Shown in pieces: positions 11,738-23,366 of a stretch of DNA of 64,000 bases. A model generated the notes under the pieces. It had not been told where the DNA came from. It saw only the letters and a list, made by a program, of their open reading frames with translations, and did not search any database. Source of the DNA: Incurvaria masculella (Eukaryota > Arthropoda > Insecta > Lepidoptera > Incurvariidae); assembly GCA_946894095.1 (NCBI GenBank), contig OX335642.1:23261021-23325020 (forward strand), written 5' to 3'. Made by a program: the position numbers and the translations under genes. Every line of letters begins with the position of its first letter. Position 1 is the stretch's first letter.

Positions 11738-12190
11738 TCTATACTAATATTGTAATTGCGAAAATAACCATGTCTGTCTGTCTGTTGCGTTTTCACGCCT
11801 AACCGTTGAACCAATTTGATTGATTTTGGTATTGAAATAGTCTGGCCTTGGAGAAGGATATACCTTTTGTGGTGAAAATTTAAGTCGAAAAGAAAAAAGG
11901 GATGAAAGTTTGTATGGGGAATTCATATAATATACAGGAAATCATACTGCACGACATCAGTCCAAAACGACATTGACCCGAGCGGAGCCGGCTACCTCAG
12001 CCAGTAACAGTATATATATAACTAATAACAGTATATAATTTTTCGACACATCTGTACGTCACTGAACTCCTCCTAAAAGGCTGAACCGATTTTAATGATT
12101 TAATGGACTCTGGATGATGAAGGTTTACAATTGGAGGTGGCGACGTCCTCGAGATATTAACCCGAGCGGAGCCGGGACCTCACCTAGTTT
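11738..12190 (+). repeat. Non-autonomous element family D, copy 1, compound
   Basis: The sequence begins TCTATACTAATATTGTAATT, continues CATGTCTGTCTGTCTGTTGC and ends in a small hairpin CCGAGCGGAGCCGG. It is followed by a second partial unit that ends AACCCGAGCGGAGCCGGGAC and CACCTAG. The layout (fixed start, GC-rich 3' hairpin, CTAG-like end) fits non-autonomous Helitron-like elements of Lepidoptera, but I did not verify termini. Confidence 0.6.
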
Positions 12191-12439
12191 TATTATATTA
12201 TTTCATAAGTGTGGACGGAAAAAAATCTAAAAACCAGTGAAGCTTCTTTGCGGGTCCTTCTTTACTGAGTTGATCGAATCCGCGGTTCTATCATTTTGTT
12301 TCGTAACTTAATGTGGTTTTAACACCAGAAGTGTAAAAAAATATCGAAATTTTATTTGGTCCGAGGCCCAGATCTCTAGCCCTCACAATTCGGAATAGTC
12401 ATTCAAAGTTTTTAATGTGACTAATAGACTTTTATGTCG

Positions 12440-12640
12440 CTAATATTATTAGGGTAACACATCTCATGGGAACTAGGTGACAGGACCTTCGTTTTATTGC
12501 ACAGCTACATTGAACTGGATGGAAAACACGGACAATTTTCTATGACGCTTCGATCATCGTTCATTCCATGCGGGACTTACCTTACCACCTAGAAGGTAAG
12601 GAAGGCCACCTACAGTTTAACGTGAGATCCGAACCGCGCA
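12440..12640 (-). repeat. SINE family fragment
   Basis: It contains CATGGGAACTAGGTGACAGG, TTGAACTGGATGGAAAACAC and CCACCTACAGTTTAACGTG, which are the shared body. The head is missing. Confidence 0.7.
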
Positions 12641-13028
12641 CGGTGAATCCCTTACGCCCGCCTCCACCACATCCAGCTACCAAAATCCCAAAGTTACCTT
12701 TCGGTTACACCATGTAAATTTGCAAAAAGTTCCGCTTTCAAATATTAAAAGTACTTTGTATATGTAAATTTACAAAAATAAATATTTATAAATATTTTGT
12801 TTGGAAGTAGCCAATTCCGGAAATATAGTACGCCACTTGTAAATATATCTAAGTATATGGTAAATTTACTTTTCGTGTGGGCCGTCTGATGTAAAGTACC
12901 ATTGGAAGCATCGGACATATTTATAGTTACAATAAATATCGTTTTAGATAAATTACATAATAAATGTTCGATGCATCTCAATCAAGGGCACAAATTGTCA
13001 CCCGACGGAAGGGTTATTCCGTTATTAA

Positions 13029-13200
13029 GGTGGCCCAACCCGGCGGGACTAACTCAATCGCGTGCACGGTATAAAACCGTGCTGTTGCGCTCTGGGACCT
13101 TCTCTGTTTCAAAGAAAATAACAGGCTCCGTGATGAGGAAGATGCAACATGTCCACAAAAAAGACAATGTGCATAGTGTATGATTTGGTAAGATTTACGA
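13029..13200 (+). repeat. TTAA-flanked MITE family J, truncated copy
   Basis: It starts directly after TTAA (13025-13028) with GGTGGCCCAACCCGGCGG and shares about 170 bp with the right end of the complete 542-bp element at 59203-59744, in inverse orientation. The other terminus is absent. Confidence 0.75.
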
Positions 13201-13205
13201 AACAT

Positions 13206-13898
13206 TTAAGAGCCTATCGTCCGATTTTGTGAAATTGTAGTTTTTTGAACCCATATTTATAGCACATGCAAAAAGATAACTCATGATTAAAAATATGTGT
13301 TGGAAAGAACAACTGTTACATAAGGACCCCATACCTTTCGTTTTTTAATAGAACTTTTAGATTTATGTAAAAAAAAATCTGAACCTGTCTATTTTCTTGA
13401 AAACAGCTTAACTTTGTGCAAATTTAATTAATATATTCAGTTAAAAAAGTGACGATATTATTATTATCTTAGGTTGCTTATATCTTTAACTGTGACCCCA
13501 TACCTCGAAACTAGCAAAATTTCAAAATATTTTATTCAAATTAATTAACCAACGTAAATGTCGCGCACGGCGTCCAATTTTCATACAAACGTTCATACAT
13601 ATTACGCGCCCAGCGAGCGGGTCGTCAGTCCCGTCCCGACGGAGCTGCCGCGCGGACGTTTCCGACGTGGGGTCTGTGGATATTTCGCTTGTACTTACGA
13701 CCTTTCGTTATGAAAAGGATTTCTCATCGGTGTACCGCACAATGTGAAGTCTCGCAAGAAGCGTGCTCTATGTTATTTTACTATAATAGTATTGCAAGAT
13801 AACTTGATTTGAATAGAATTAAAGTTGTCAGTTAAACTTTATCGTTATATATGTGCCTCAATGAGATTGGAAGGTACATTAATATAACACCTGAAGGC
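13206..13898. other. No gene recognised, CpG-rich patch
   Basis: The segment 13555-13680 is CpG-rich (CCCGTCCCGACGGAGC) and contrasts with its surroundings. It has no long open frame. I suspect a repeat end but found no second copy in this window. Confidence 0.4.
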
Positions 13899-14265
13899 TT
13901 TTTTTTATGTAACTGGGCATAGATTGCTCATACCAATCGACTGTCATTATATTAGCCTAACATACCACATGGGAACTAGGTGCCATGCCAGGACCTTCCT
14001 CATATTGCTCGGCTACATTGAACGGTGTGGAACATACGGACAATTTTCATTGCCGCTTCGACTAACATTCATTCAATGCAATGGTACCCACTCGGGCGGG
14101 ATTGACCCTAATACTTAGTAATAAGGGGACCTACAGTTTTACGTGGAATCCGAACCACGGCTGGCCTCAACGGTGGTAAAATTTAACCCACCTAGAACCG
14201 AACCGTGCTCGGAGTTGCTTTACCAAGCTTATTGAATCTCAAGGCGTCGCGTCACTGGGCGACCG
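13899..14265 (-). repeat. SINE family, head type B
   Basis: This is a near full-length copy on the minus strand. From the head it has AAGCTTGGTAAAGCAACTCC, an altered CGGTT(C)GGTTCT block, CGTGGTTCGGATTCCACGT, then the shared body and a CAGTTACATAAAAAA-type tail at 13899. Confidence 0.75.
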
Positions 14266-15430
14266 AATATAGCGACGCTTACAGTTGTTTTCCTATACGT
14301 GTGCTCACGGCGAAGTGTTCGTGAGGCTAGACTGGAGAGGGTGCGCGCAGGGCACGCGGGGTGAGAGGTTTGGAGCCGCGGCTTCCCCGAACATTGGATT
14401 GTAGCTAGGTTTGCGGCGTGCCGCGTTGTAGCGCTTTTATATTGCAATGATTTCTGTACAAGCCATTTATAGCCTATTTCTTATATCTATTATGGTTGCC
14501 AACTATTATATTGTATACGAATACATTATTAATATTACCTAATAAGATGTTCAATGTATTTCAAGGTACCTAATATAGAAATATATGAATACAATATTTA
14601 TTAAACATGTCGATACAGAATATTATCACCACCACTACAGAATGAGGTGTTTATTTTGATAAACTAACAACACAGGGCTATTTATGTATTTTACCATTTA
14701 ATATTGCTGTGCATAATAATATATTTTTAAATTTTCTTTAATACTTTATTTCAATAGTGTCAACCGCTAATTTAGTTACTAGTAATTGAAATAGATTATA
14801 ATTGTGTATATAATTACTGAACCTACTGAAAACTCGAAGGCGTGAAATAGCCGCCGCTAGATAACTATGTCAATAATAATACATGAGAGGAAATTATAAT
14901 TTTATTTCTAACAAAGTAAGTGCTGTTTTTATGGATCCGTAAGGTTAGGTTCTATCTAAAACTCTGAAGGCTTATAGTGTAGTAACACACCATGTTGCAA
15001 TGGTGCACGTTGTAATTCAAAACACCACGCTTCGAAACGCGACAAAAAAATAATCCACCCTGCAACCAAACTTCTTTTTATTGCCAGCGCGCCCACTGAC
15101 CAAAAAAACCGGTTTAACTGAAACAGAAGAAGTACAATCGGATTGCTTTGTTGCAATGCCGGTGAGCAAAGTAAAAAAAAGACACACAAATCCTACAAAA
15201 AAGGTAATGAATGTATCACTTTCGATCTCTGCAAATTAAAAAAATTGTAAAGCAGGTACCCTCATCGATATACCTTTCAGTATTTTTAATTTTATAAATT
15301 AATATCGAAAAATCTCGATCCTCCCACTAAGCTAGCTTATAATACAAAAACTAAATAACCCTTCACATTTTTAGTCAACTCAAAACTAGGCCGCCGTGCA
15401 CGACACTTCCGCTCAATTCTGCTCTAGTGC
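14266..15430. other. No gene recognised
   Basis: A GC-rich patch at 14270-14440 carries an open minus-strand frame without recognisable features. The rest is AT-rich and unassigned. Confidence 0.4.
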
Positions 15431-15946
15431 ATCCTACTAATATTATAAACGCGAAAGTTTGTAAGTATGCATGGATGTTAGTTACTCTTTCACGTAAAAA
15501 CTACTGAATGGATGGACTGATATAGATTATACATCAGAATAACACATAGGCTACAATTTATAAAGATATTGTGTGAATTGTCCAAAATATCAAGTAAGCA
15601 GGTAACAATTTACCTCCTGCGATATATTCTGGGGTGCGGTGCCAAAACCGCTAAAGTTACACGTATGTTATGCATGATAGAAATGTTTATCTTAAATAGT
15701 CCTACAAAAAAGTCCGCCACAGTATACATCAATATCTTATGTGTAAGCCATTATAGCCAAAACAGTGAACCATAACTACAATAAAAATTGATAATTTATT
15801 TCAAATGCACATTTGGTAGTAATAAATTGATTCCTAAATGAAAATAGATACTTTTATCCCTTCTGGTGTAACATAAAATGTTTGATCATCCCGACATCAG
15901 TCCGAAACGAAATTGACCCGAGCTTAGACGGGTACCTCAGCTAGTA
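15431..15946 (+). repeat. Non-autonomous element family D, copy 2
   Basis: It begins ATCCTACTAATATTATAAAC, contains GCGAAAGTTTGTAAGTATGC, and ends with a hairpin-like CCCGAGCTTAGACGGG followed by CTCAGCTAGT. This is the usual layout of short Helitron-like elements in Lepidoptera, inferred from the ends. Confidence 0.6.
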
Positions 15947-16282
15947 TTACATATTTTTGATTGAACTATCACCGACCCACTTGATCGGACTAGGAATAAA
16001 AACATAAACGTAAGGAGTTAATTCGTAAGTTATGTACGTAGTTTATTTTAGATGTATTGAAAATGCCGAGGTGTTTGCATAGATAACACAAATGTGAATT
16101 TGTAACATATTTCAAAAGAATAGGCCAGCTGCGTGCCATAAAATATCACGAACTAAACGCGGCCGGCGCCGGTCGGCAATGTACTTTACTGCCGTAAAAA
16201 CGCACGAGACCGAGCTCTGCAACATATTTTCTGAAATCAAACCACTCGTTTTCTCCTCGTTTAAAAATCTTTTCAATCTTTT
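15947..16282. other. No gene recognised
   Basis: Nothing assignable lies here. Confidence 0.45.
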
Positions 16283-16678
16283 AGCGGCTCGTAGCCTTGT
16301 GGCGCGGAAACTGCCCTAGCGTACCAGAGGCCTGGGTTTAATTTCGACATGCACCACTGTCTTTGTCTTTCCGAGTTCGATAAGTGCATTTCGTCACGAA
16401 TGCGAGCTGCTCCTTCGCTCGGAATCCATGTAAAACTGTAGGTCCCCTTCCCCTACTAGGTGGTTGGGTTTAAGCCCGCCCGGGTTGTTACCATCGCGAT
16501 GGATGAAATTATGGTCGAAGCGGCAATGAAAAATTGTCCGTGTTTTCCATCCAGTTCAATGTAGCGCTGCTCATAAAGGGAACGTCCTGGAAAGGCACCT
16601 AATTCCTTCGGGAATGTGGTGTATTCATAACGGTAGTTGTGTGACATTAGCCATCCATGTCAGGTCGCATAAAAAAAA
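16283..16678 (+). repeat. SINE family, head type A, full length
   Basis: This is the best complete plus-strand copy of type A. The head is GCGGCTCGTAGCCTTGTGGC with CCTGGGTTTAATTTC at the B-box position. The body has TTCGTCACGAATGCGAGCTG, GCCCGCCCGGGTTG, GTCGAAGCGGCAATGAAAAA and GTTTTCCATCCAGTTCAATG. The 3' part has GGCACCTAATTCCTTCGG and AGCCATCCATGTCAGG, then an A-rich tail. It is about 395 bp long. Confidence 0.82.
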
Positions 16679-17049
16679 GTGCACACATTTTTGCTATGAA
16701 ATACATATTTCAATGCGCTATTGTGTCTTTTAAAAAAACTTCACAATCACTCTAATAACCCGTTAGGATTCTATGATTCAGATAGACATGGTAGCATGAT
16801 TTTACAAAGAACACGGTTTATATCCAGGCTCACTTGTAATAATCACAAACATGTGGGATTATAACAATGAAATAAGACGTAATAATTTTATTATATTTAA
16901 AAAAATACATAGTCCAAGTCCACCGTGCATCGTGATCCAATGTGCGCCGTGTAAATGTCTTACATTTGTGTGAGTGAGCACGTTGTGTCAATGTGTTGGG
17001 GCAATATTTTTTTCCCACGGGTGGACGACGTAGCCTTAATTACAAAACG
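16679..17049. other. No gene recognised
   Basis: Nothing assignable lies here. Confidence 0.45.
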
Positions 17050-17394
17050 ACTTATAGCTAAAAGTAAACCACGACCGCTTTAGTCAAATCTCTAACAAAA
17101 ACCAAAAGATTATAAATCTTGATTAAACAAGCTATGTCTGATGACTAATTTTTTAAAGATATTCTTACTTTATCATTCCGTAATCTACCTCCAAAGTTAT
17201 TAAAACGCGCGAAAAAACCGAACTTTCGGACCTAATAACTTAGAAACCAAACACAATTTTGCAATGTCAACGGTCATCAGACATCTAGTTCGATCAAATA
17301 AAGCTATTTTGAGATCTGAAATTTGGGATCTCTGACAAGTAACATGTGCGTGATCTTCTTTCCCCGTTTGTATGGGGAGTTGAGCGCGATTCTC
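17050..17394 (-). repeat. TTAA-flanked MITE family J, internal fragment
   Basis: About 345 bp match, inverted, the left two thirds of the complete copy at 59203. Shared blocks are GACTTATAGCTAAAAGTAAA, GTCTGATGACTAAT, CCAAAGTTATT and CTTCTTTCCCC. Both termini are lost: the expected GGGTTGGGCCACC end has become an unrelated sequence. Confidence 0.75.
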
Positions 17395-18669
17395 AGTTAT
17401 TAACGGGGAAGATCTCAGTGATTACAGAGAAGTTCTCACTTATTAGTCATGGACACGGAGGATAGAGGGAGAGAGGAGATGTTTTTAACTCATATTACTA
17501 AGGATCGCAGCGTGACCAAAGACCTAGCATGCGCATATTTCGCAGCGCGCATATTTCAATGAGTGTGACACTGTGCGGGGAAGCGGGGGGAAAATCGCTT
17601 CATGGTGGGGTCATGCATGCACCGCCCATTTTTTCGAAATCCATCTACCGGAAGAATCGATATTCTGGTAGCAGCTATTCCGAGAGCTATTCTCAGTGGT
17701 TACAAGACTACAACTAGATGGCGCCTTTTAAATTTTACTAAGTGTTTTTTCTATAAAAAAACCTTAGAAATTTAAATCTATGCTTTCGCGCGGATTCAAA
17801 TAATGTTAATTTAAAAATGTCAATACAATTTGCATCATGAGATACACATTTCTTACCATAAAAAGAAAATGATTGCGCGCCATCTATCGGCACATAGCAA
17901 GAGCGATACATCGATACAATGCTCGAATATTGACTCAAATTATTAATATTATTAATACTAATATTATTAATATTAATATAAGGTGTTTTACTGACAAATA
18001 AAACGTAATTCCACCTACAACCTTTAGATTATTTTGTCCTGTGTAATGTTTGCAACATTTTACACAAAATCTCATCGTGTAATCGACTGTTCGCGGAAAA
18101 TTGCGCCGCAGACCATAATATTATCCCACAACCTAACACCGCCAGCGCCATGTCGCGAATGTCGCTAAGCCACGCCTTCTTTATCACGTGGGCTGTGACG
18201 TAGCGACCCACTTGGTGGACACAGACCCAGTTTGCTTAGACCATCTCCTCTCTACCTCTATCCTCCGTGGTCATGGAGCTAGTGGCGGAATCGAAAGATG
18301 CTTTGTTTTTCAGTTTGCTTGCTTATATAATCCTCAAAAAGTAGAAAGCAACCTTTTAGGATTTTCTTTGTCCGTCTGTCTAATGAATCTTATTTTTACT
18401 TTATTGTAAGAGTTGCTCTTCATTGATCTTATAATATATTTTTTTCTGTGGCTCTGTAATAAATATTTGAAGTAATAATATAAAAAAATATTAACAGCTA
18501 TGAGACTAAGAAATCGTTTGTATTTTGACTCCTGGCGAATTGCTGGTTTTTTTTGTCCGTGTTAAGAGAACTATCTTTAAAAAAATGCATTGTCATCGGA
18601 ACTGAACCAACATGTAAAAATTCTAACCCGTAGGATAAGAGGAAGTGGGTCTAATTCATCATTTTAACT
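17395..18669. other. No gene recognised
   Basis: An AT palindromic microsatellite (ATTATTAATATTATTAATAC) lies at 17940-17985. Open frames here are short and featureless. Confidence 0.45.
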
Positions 18670-19074
18670 TTTTTTTTATGCGACCTGGCATGGATGGCTA
18701 ATATCACACAACTATCGTTATGATATTAGCCCAATACACCACATTCCCGAAGGAATTAGATGCCTTGCCAGGACCTTCCCTTTATGAGCATGGCTACATT
18801 GAGCTGGATGGAAAACACGGACGATTTTTCATTGCCGCTTCGACCATCTTTTCATCCAATGCGATGGTACCAACTCGGGCGGGCTTAAACTCTACCACCT
18901 AGTAGGGGAAGGGGACCTACAGTTTTACATGGATTCCGAACCATGGAGCAGCTCGCATTCGTGACGAAATGCACTTATCAAACTCGGAAAGAGAAAGACA
19001 GTGGTTCATGTCGGAATTGAACCCAGGCCTCTGATACGCTAGGCCAGTCCCCGCGCCACTAGCCTACGAGCCGC
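18670..19074 (-). repeat. SINE family, head type A, full length
   Basis: On the minus strand the head AGCGGCTCGTAGGCTAGTGG with TGGGTTCAATTCC (B box) is followed by the whole body, and the copy ends with a T-run (A-tail) at 18670. The internal frame at 18720-18902 is part of this repeat, not a gene. Confidence 0.82.
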
Positions 19075-19085
19075 TCAACCTAAAC

Positions 19086-19133
19086 ACGTACATTACATAC
19101 ATACATACATACATAAGTACATACATACAATCA
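19086..19133. repeat. (CATA)n microsatellite
   Basis: The sequence is tandem ACATACATACATACAT with one AAGT interruption, next to the SINE head. Confidence 0.85.
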
Positions 19134-19659
19134 TTGCAAGTTAAATAAAAGCTTGTAAAAATATCCTAGAGTGTACATCTAATAAAGAAAAATAAGCGAT
19201 CAGCAAAGTCCTAGTTATTTAAATATAATTTGTGTTGTACTTGAATTTCATCTTAAATATTGAATGTATATAAACCTCAAATTGCATGAGTATATTGGTA
19301 ACAAATACATTAACTGTGTTTTTACCTTGAAATAATTTGACCAGTCCATTAAGATACAAAGACGTTACGATGACTCCAAAAATTAGAACGCAGGAGGATG
19401 GAACAAAAAATGTATTCCGTCAATACCTTGTGGTACTCAGTTAAATGTTTTTCTGTTAAAGTAAATATGTAGATTGACCCTTCCGAGACGCTTCCACTTT
19501 ACTACCTATCCGTATCGATTTTAAAAGTTGTAAGTAAATCCAGATACTATTAAATATGCATCCCACGAGCTACTCTACTTAAGGGTAATGTCCGATAAAC
19601 TATCAGAAAGAAATATTTATTACAATAACCTGTTCTTACCATTGGTAGGTGGTAGGTTA
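19134..19659. other. No gene recognised
   Basis: Nothing assignable lies here. Confidence 0.45.
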
Positions 19660-19998
19660 ATCCAGCTGACGTGACCAACCCACTGCCACTTGAGCTTAGG
19701 CACCCGGTGTCTAATATCGACTACTTTGGTACTTTGGCGGATCGCCTCATTACGGCACGTCAGACGAAGCGACGACGACCGTTGGAGCAAGCGTGTCCTG
19801 CACTGGCGGCCGTGGACAGGAAAACGGAGATTGGGAGGTCTTCCCACTCTAAGATTTCCTGTCCACGACCTGCCGGGTGGGACGACGATATCAAGTGCGT
19901 CGGCGGAAAGCAGCGGTTACGTACCGCTGAGGGCCGGGAAGACTGGAGGAAAATTGGAGAGGCGTTTGTCCAGCAGTGGACGCAAACACGCTGACTGA
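19660..19998 (+). mobile_element. RTE-type LINE fragment with a 5' inversion
   Basis: The plus strand from about 19763 to 19994 encodes the C-terminus of an RTE ORF (DDRWSKRVLHWRPWTGKRR, then, one frame away, WDDDIKCVGGK and VQQWTQTR-stop). The minus strand from about 19755 down to 19660 encodes the part that precedes it in intact RTE elements (RNEAIRQSTKVV, then PKLKWQWVGHV). The two consecutive pieces of one ORF thus lie head to head. This is the signature of twin-primed reverse transcription, and the copy is dead. Confidence 0.7.
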
Positions 19999-20738
19999 CT
20001 GAGGTTAATCCTGCCCGAATAAGCTCCATCTGATGAATGGACGATGTCTTTCTCCCAATACATGAGTGGTTAAACATGAGTCCTAGACAGATATAAGTAT
20101 AGAACCAAAGTGTTCTAACGATCGGTATTATAATCTACCTTCTCAATATTGTGCATAGTTAAGTAAATTCTGATTTATAAATATAATAAGTATATTATCT
20201 TGCATATTATGACTATTTTTTATGTTCGTTCTATATTTATTTAACATTAAATTAACTAGATGTTAAGAGCTCATAGACTATTCTGTCCATAAACGAGAAG
20301 AATAAGATCCTAAATTTAATATGCCTAGTATACAATTCTGTCTTTAGATATATTTATTTTCCTTTGTATTAATATATCTTATAATATTTACTGTGCAAAA
20401 ATGGGTCTTCAAAGGTAGATATAATTTCATTATTTTTGTTGGTTGGATAAGACTCTTAACTGTTCGTATGCAACGTATGATAAAAGTCTGACACTGTGAA
20501 TTTAGTTTCACAGATAAAGTGAACAGTGATTGGTGAATGTTTTATGCTGTCAATAAACAAAAACTAAAAATGGTTACAAGGATATGTTCCGTGTTTGCAC
20601 TCATGAAAATGAGAATTAAAAAGGCTGATTATTAAAATGGGATATAAAAATCTCAATTTATACGTTAAAATTGCTGAGGTATTTTGTTTTGGACAATTTA
20701 CTCCAAACAAATCTAATGATATAGCTAAGACCCATCCA
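19999..20738. other. No gene recognised
   Basis: Nothing assignable lies here. Confidence 0.45.
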
Positions 20739-21041
20739 GGCAGCGAGCATGGAAGGACGGTAGTAGCGATCTAAACTCATTCGTATGGCGGCAGAGCAGT
20801 CACGAGTTAGGAGGAAAACGTCTAACTGTAGTTAGTTCGCTTACGAATTTTAGTCGCGCAACATCGAATGTTCGTTGCATCAAATAGCGTCCTGTAAAGT
20901 TCTTACGTGTCGTTGGAACTAGAGACAATCAGTAGTTAGCTAATTGAACTCACCCGCCGGCGCTGCCGCCTTTGTATCTGAAAACGGCGCCTCCATACCA
21001 ACGAGTTTCGGTTCCTACTCCCGTATTTCCACGCTCGCTGT
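20739..21041. repeat. MITE family E, copy with both inverted ends
   Basis: The left end reads GGCAGCGAGCATGGAAGGAC and continues GTAGTAGCGATCTAAACTCA. The right end, reversed, reads GACAGCGAGCGTGGAAATAC and GGAGTAGGAACCGAAACTCG. Imperfect inverted ends therefore extend about 60 bp. Related copies lie at 31196-31445, 39028-39130 and 46835-47106. There is no coding sequence. Confidence 0.75.
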
Positions 21042-22354
21042 CTTCAAATGCTTAGAAACAAAGAAACAGTTACGAGTCCAATGCTATTTGATCTAGTGCG
21101 ATGAGATAAGTATAATTAAGTATAATAACCCATTCGCATCTCACAAATCAATTCGAATATATAATTATTATAACACCAACTGAATCGACGTGCCCGAAGA
21201 CCGCACACGGCCAATGGGAATGTGACGCTACAAAAGAACCCTACAATTTAAAGCAGTCGATATTAGTAACGCATCAATGATTTTCTATAGTCGGACCACT
21301 AGGTGCGCGCCCGCTCTATAGGGTGCATACGAATCAAACCTAGTCTCAGCATGTTCAAGCATAGTTTGACTACAATAATAAGAATTTTTAGGACTTTCTC
21401 TTATTGCGTGTTTTATAGTTGATCCGTATTTTTTATAAATTTTAGCACTAAAATAGCTTTTTTAAGAAAAGTGCGACCGAAGGCTAGCGTCCTCAATTAT
21501 TTAGATGGATAAATAAAAATGATATGGATAAATGCATGATTATTAAAAACCAAGAGTAGGTTTTTAATAATAATGTAAAATAACGTTTCTAATTATTGGA
21601 TATTTGTGTTTCAGGTTCTCTTGTCCTTCCTGCATACCTTTTCAGATCGGGTGCTCCTCCTGACAATCGAGCCAGCTTTTGCAGCCCACCCCCTACGTCG
21701 GCGCGGGTCACAATAGGATACCTTTTGTAAAAATTAAGGCTAAGGCATCCATATTAAGATTTCTTTAATCATATTTATGTGTCGTGGTTGTCAAGAACAC
21801 TGCAATGAGTGTTCTTGATAAAATATGATATAAAGACAACCCTTCAACCAGACCATTTAGCATTTTCATGGAGATGCTTTAAAAAAAATCCCAAAATAAC
21901 ATTTGTTTTATGCTTTAATTAGATTGAGTTCAAAAGTATGGTTGTAATTTACTTGTGTCGTCATTTTCGGACCCTAAAAATAATTTGATAAATTTCATTA
22001 ACATTTGAACTGCATCGCCTCTGTTGTAAGCGCGCACTTGTCATTTGAAGTAACGTTCACGGCAGATTTGTCAAGCTATAGTAGCGCACGTGCGAACAAC
22101 TGCTACAGTAAGTTCGCTCAACGAACGTTACGTTCCTGGCTTTACGCCTTTTAATAGTTACGTGACTGTTCGAACATCGCGTTTCCGTTTTTTTAATGAT
22201 TTTGTCTCTTTACGATTCGGAAATTTACGTGTAGGGCTGACGAAATACACATCACTTTAATAATTCTTTCAAATTTCTGTGTCCGCTTGTGACCCATAGG
22301 TTCTGTTTATACGATTTGGTTGCGTGAAGGAGGGAACATCTTGCAATAATTATT
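21042..22354. other. No gene recognised
   Basis: I found no open frame or repeat with a second copy here. Confidence 0.45.
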
Positions 22355-22640
22355 TTACATACGGAATACACACTCCTAAATCCTAATCGATTCAGTTCGA
22401 TTTTCTCGACCAGTCTACCTATTCTGACGCATTTACAAATCGCTTATCTAAATAGATACGTAATTTTTCGTTAGCGCCAAAAGTTTCATTCCGTGTGGCG
22501 CTGCGATCGATTACCACGTACCAAAGTAACCTCAAAGTGAATACCTCTCCGTGAACACACCTAATTCATCAACTCGACATTTCCAGAACTGGCTTCAGCT
22601 TGATTCCTTCCATGCTCGACTAGTCTCCCAGGCTACTTAC
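22355..22640. repeat. Dispersed repeat family H, copy 1
   Basis: It contains TACGGAATACACACTCCTAA, an AATCGCTTATCTAAATAGATA block and AATTCATCAACTCGACATTTCC. The same blocks occur in the same order at 44.1-44.3 kb and 48.9-49.4 kb. The type of element is unknown. Confidence 0.55.
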
Positions 22641-22862
22641 CATAACGCTAAATAAAGTTAACAAAATTACATACGTTTTTGAAAGAAACAACCAACGTAA
22701 TTACGCAAAACCGATGTTCCTAAATAGTATGGCTGAGATTAGATGTTTTATCGATAATACGAAATATAATTAATGCATATCTTGTAATGTTAGTTGTATG
22801 TGGATTTTGGCACAAAAATAATACAAAATCGTAAGAAAATACTGAAGGATTCATCATTCTTT

Positions 22863-23089
22863 TTCCACGTAAATGGTTAATCCCGCCCGGATTGGTACCA
22901 TTGCATTTAATGAAAGACGGTCCAAGAGACAATGAAATTTGTCCCTGTCTTCCATCCAGTTCAATGCAGCCGTGCAAAATTAGGACGGTCCTGGCACCTA
23001 GTTTCCATGAGATGTGTTGGGCTAATATCTTGACAATAAGTATGGCGTTTAGCCATACTCACCCTATTTTCAGTTATATAAAAAAAAAA
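22863..23089 (+). repeat. SINE family, head truncated
   Basis: It runs from CACGTAAATGGTTAATCCCG through TCCATCCAGTTCAATGCAGC and TGGCACCTAGTTTCCATGAG to TTTAGCCATAC and an A-tail (TATATAAAAAAAAAA). Confidence 0.75.
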
Positions 23090-23109
23090 TTTGCTATGCT
23101 TCAGTAGCG

Positions 23110-23366
23110 CTATTTGTGAACATTTTTACGATAATGGTCCAAGGACTAGATCATTCTTGCATAAAAAATAACGCTTCTTGTATGGGGCCCCATTATTTTA
23201 TTTTACAATGTTTTATAGCGGCAATTGAAATACATACTTTGTAAAAGTTTCAAGTATCTATACCTATTACGGTTCGTGAGTCCGCTGACAGACGAACAGA
23301 CGGACAGCTGAGGCTTAGTAATAGGGAGGTTCCTTTGGCACCCTTGGGGTACGGAACAGTAAAAAA
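23110..23366 (+). repeat. Interspersed repeat family G, copy 2
   Basis: It has the family's TTCTTGTATGGGG, GACGAACAGACGGACAGCTG, GGCTTAGTAATAGGG and CACCCTTGGGGTACGGAACA blocks. Confidence 0.7.

Noticed and set aside
18029..18211. 60-codon minus frame as a conserved exon
   Set aside because: It ends without splice or domain evidence and no second copy or family match is apparent; left unassigned.
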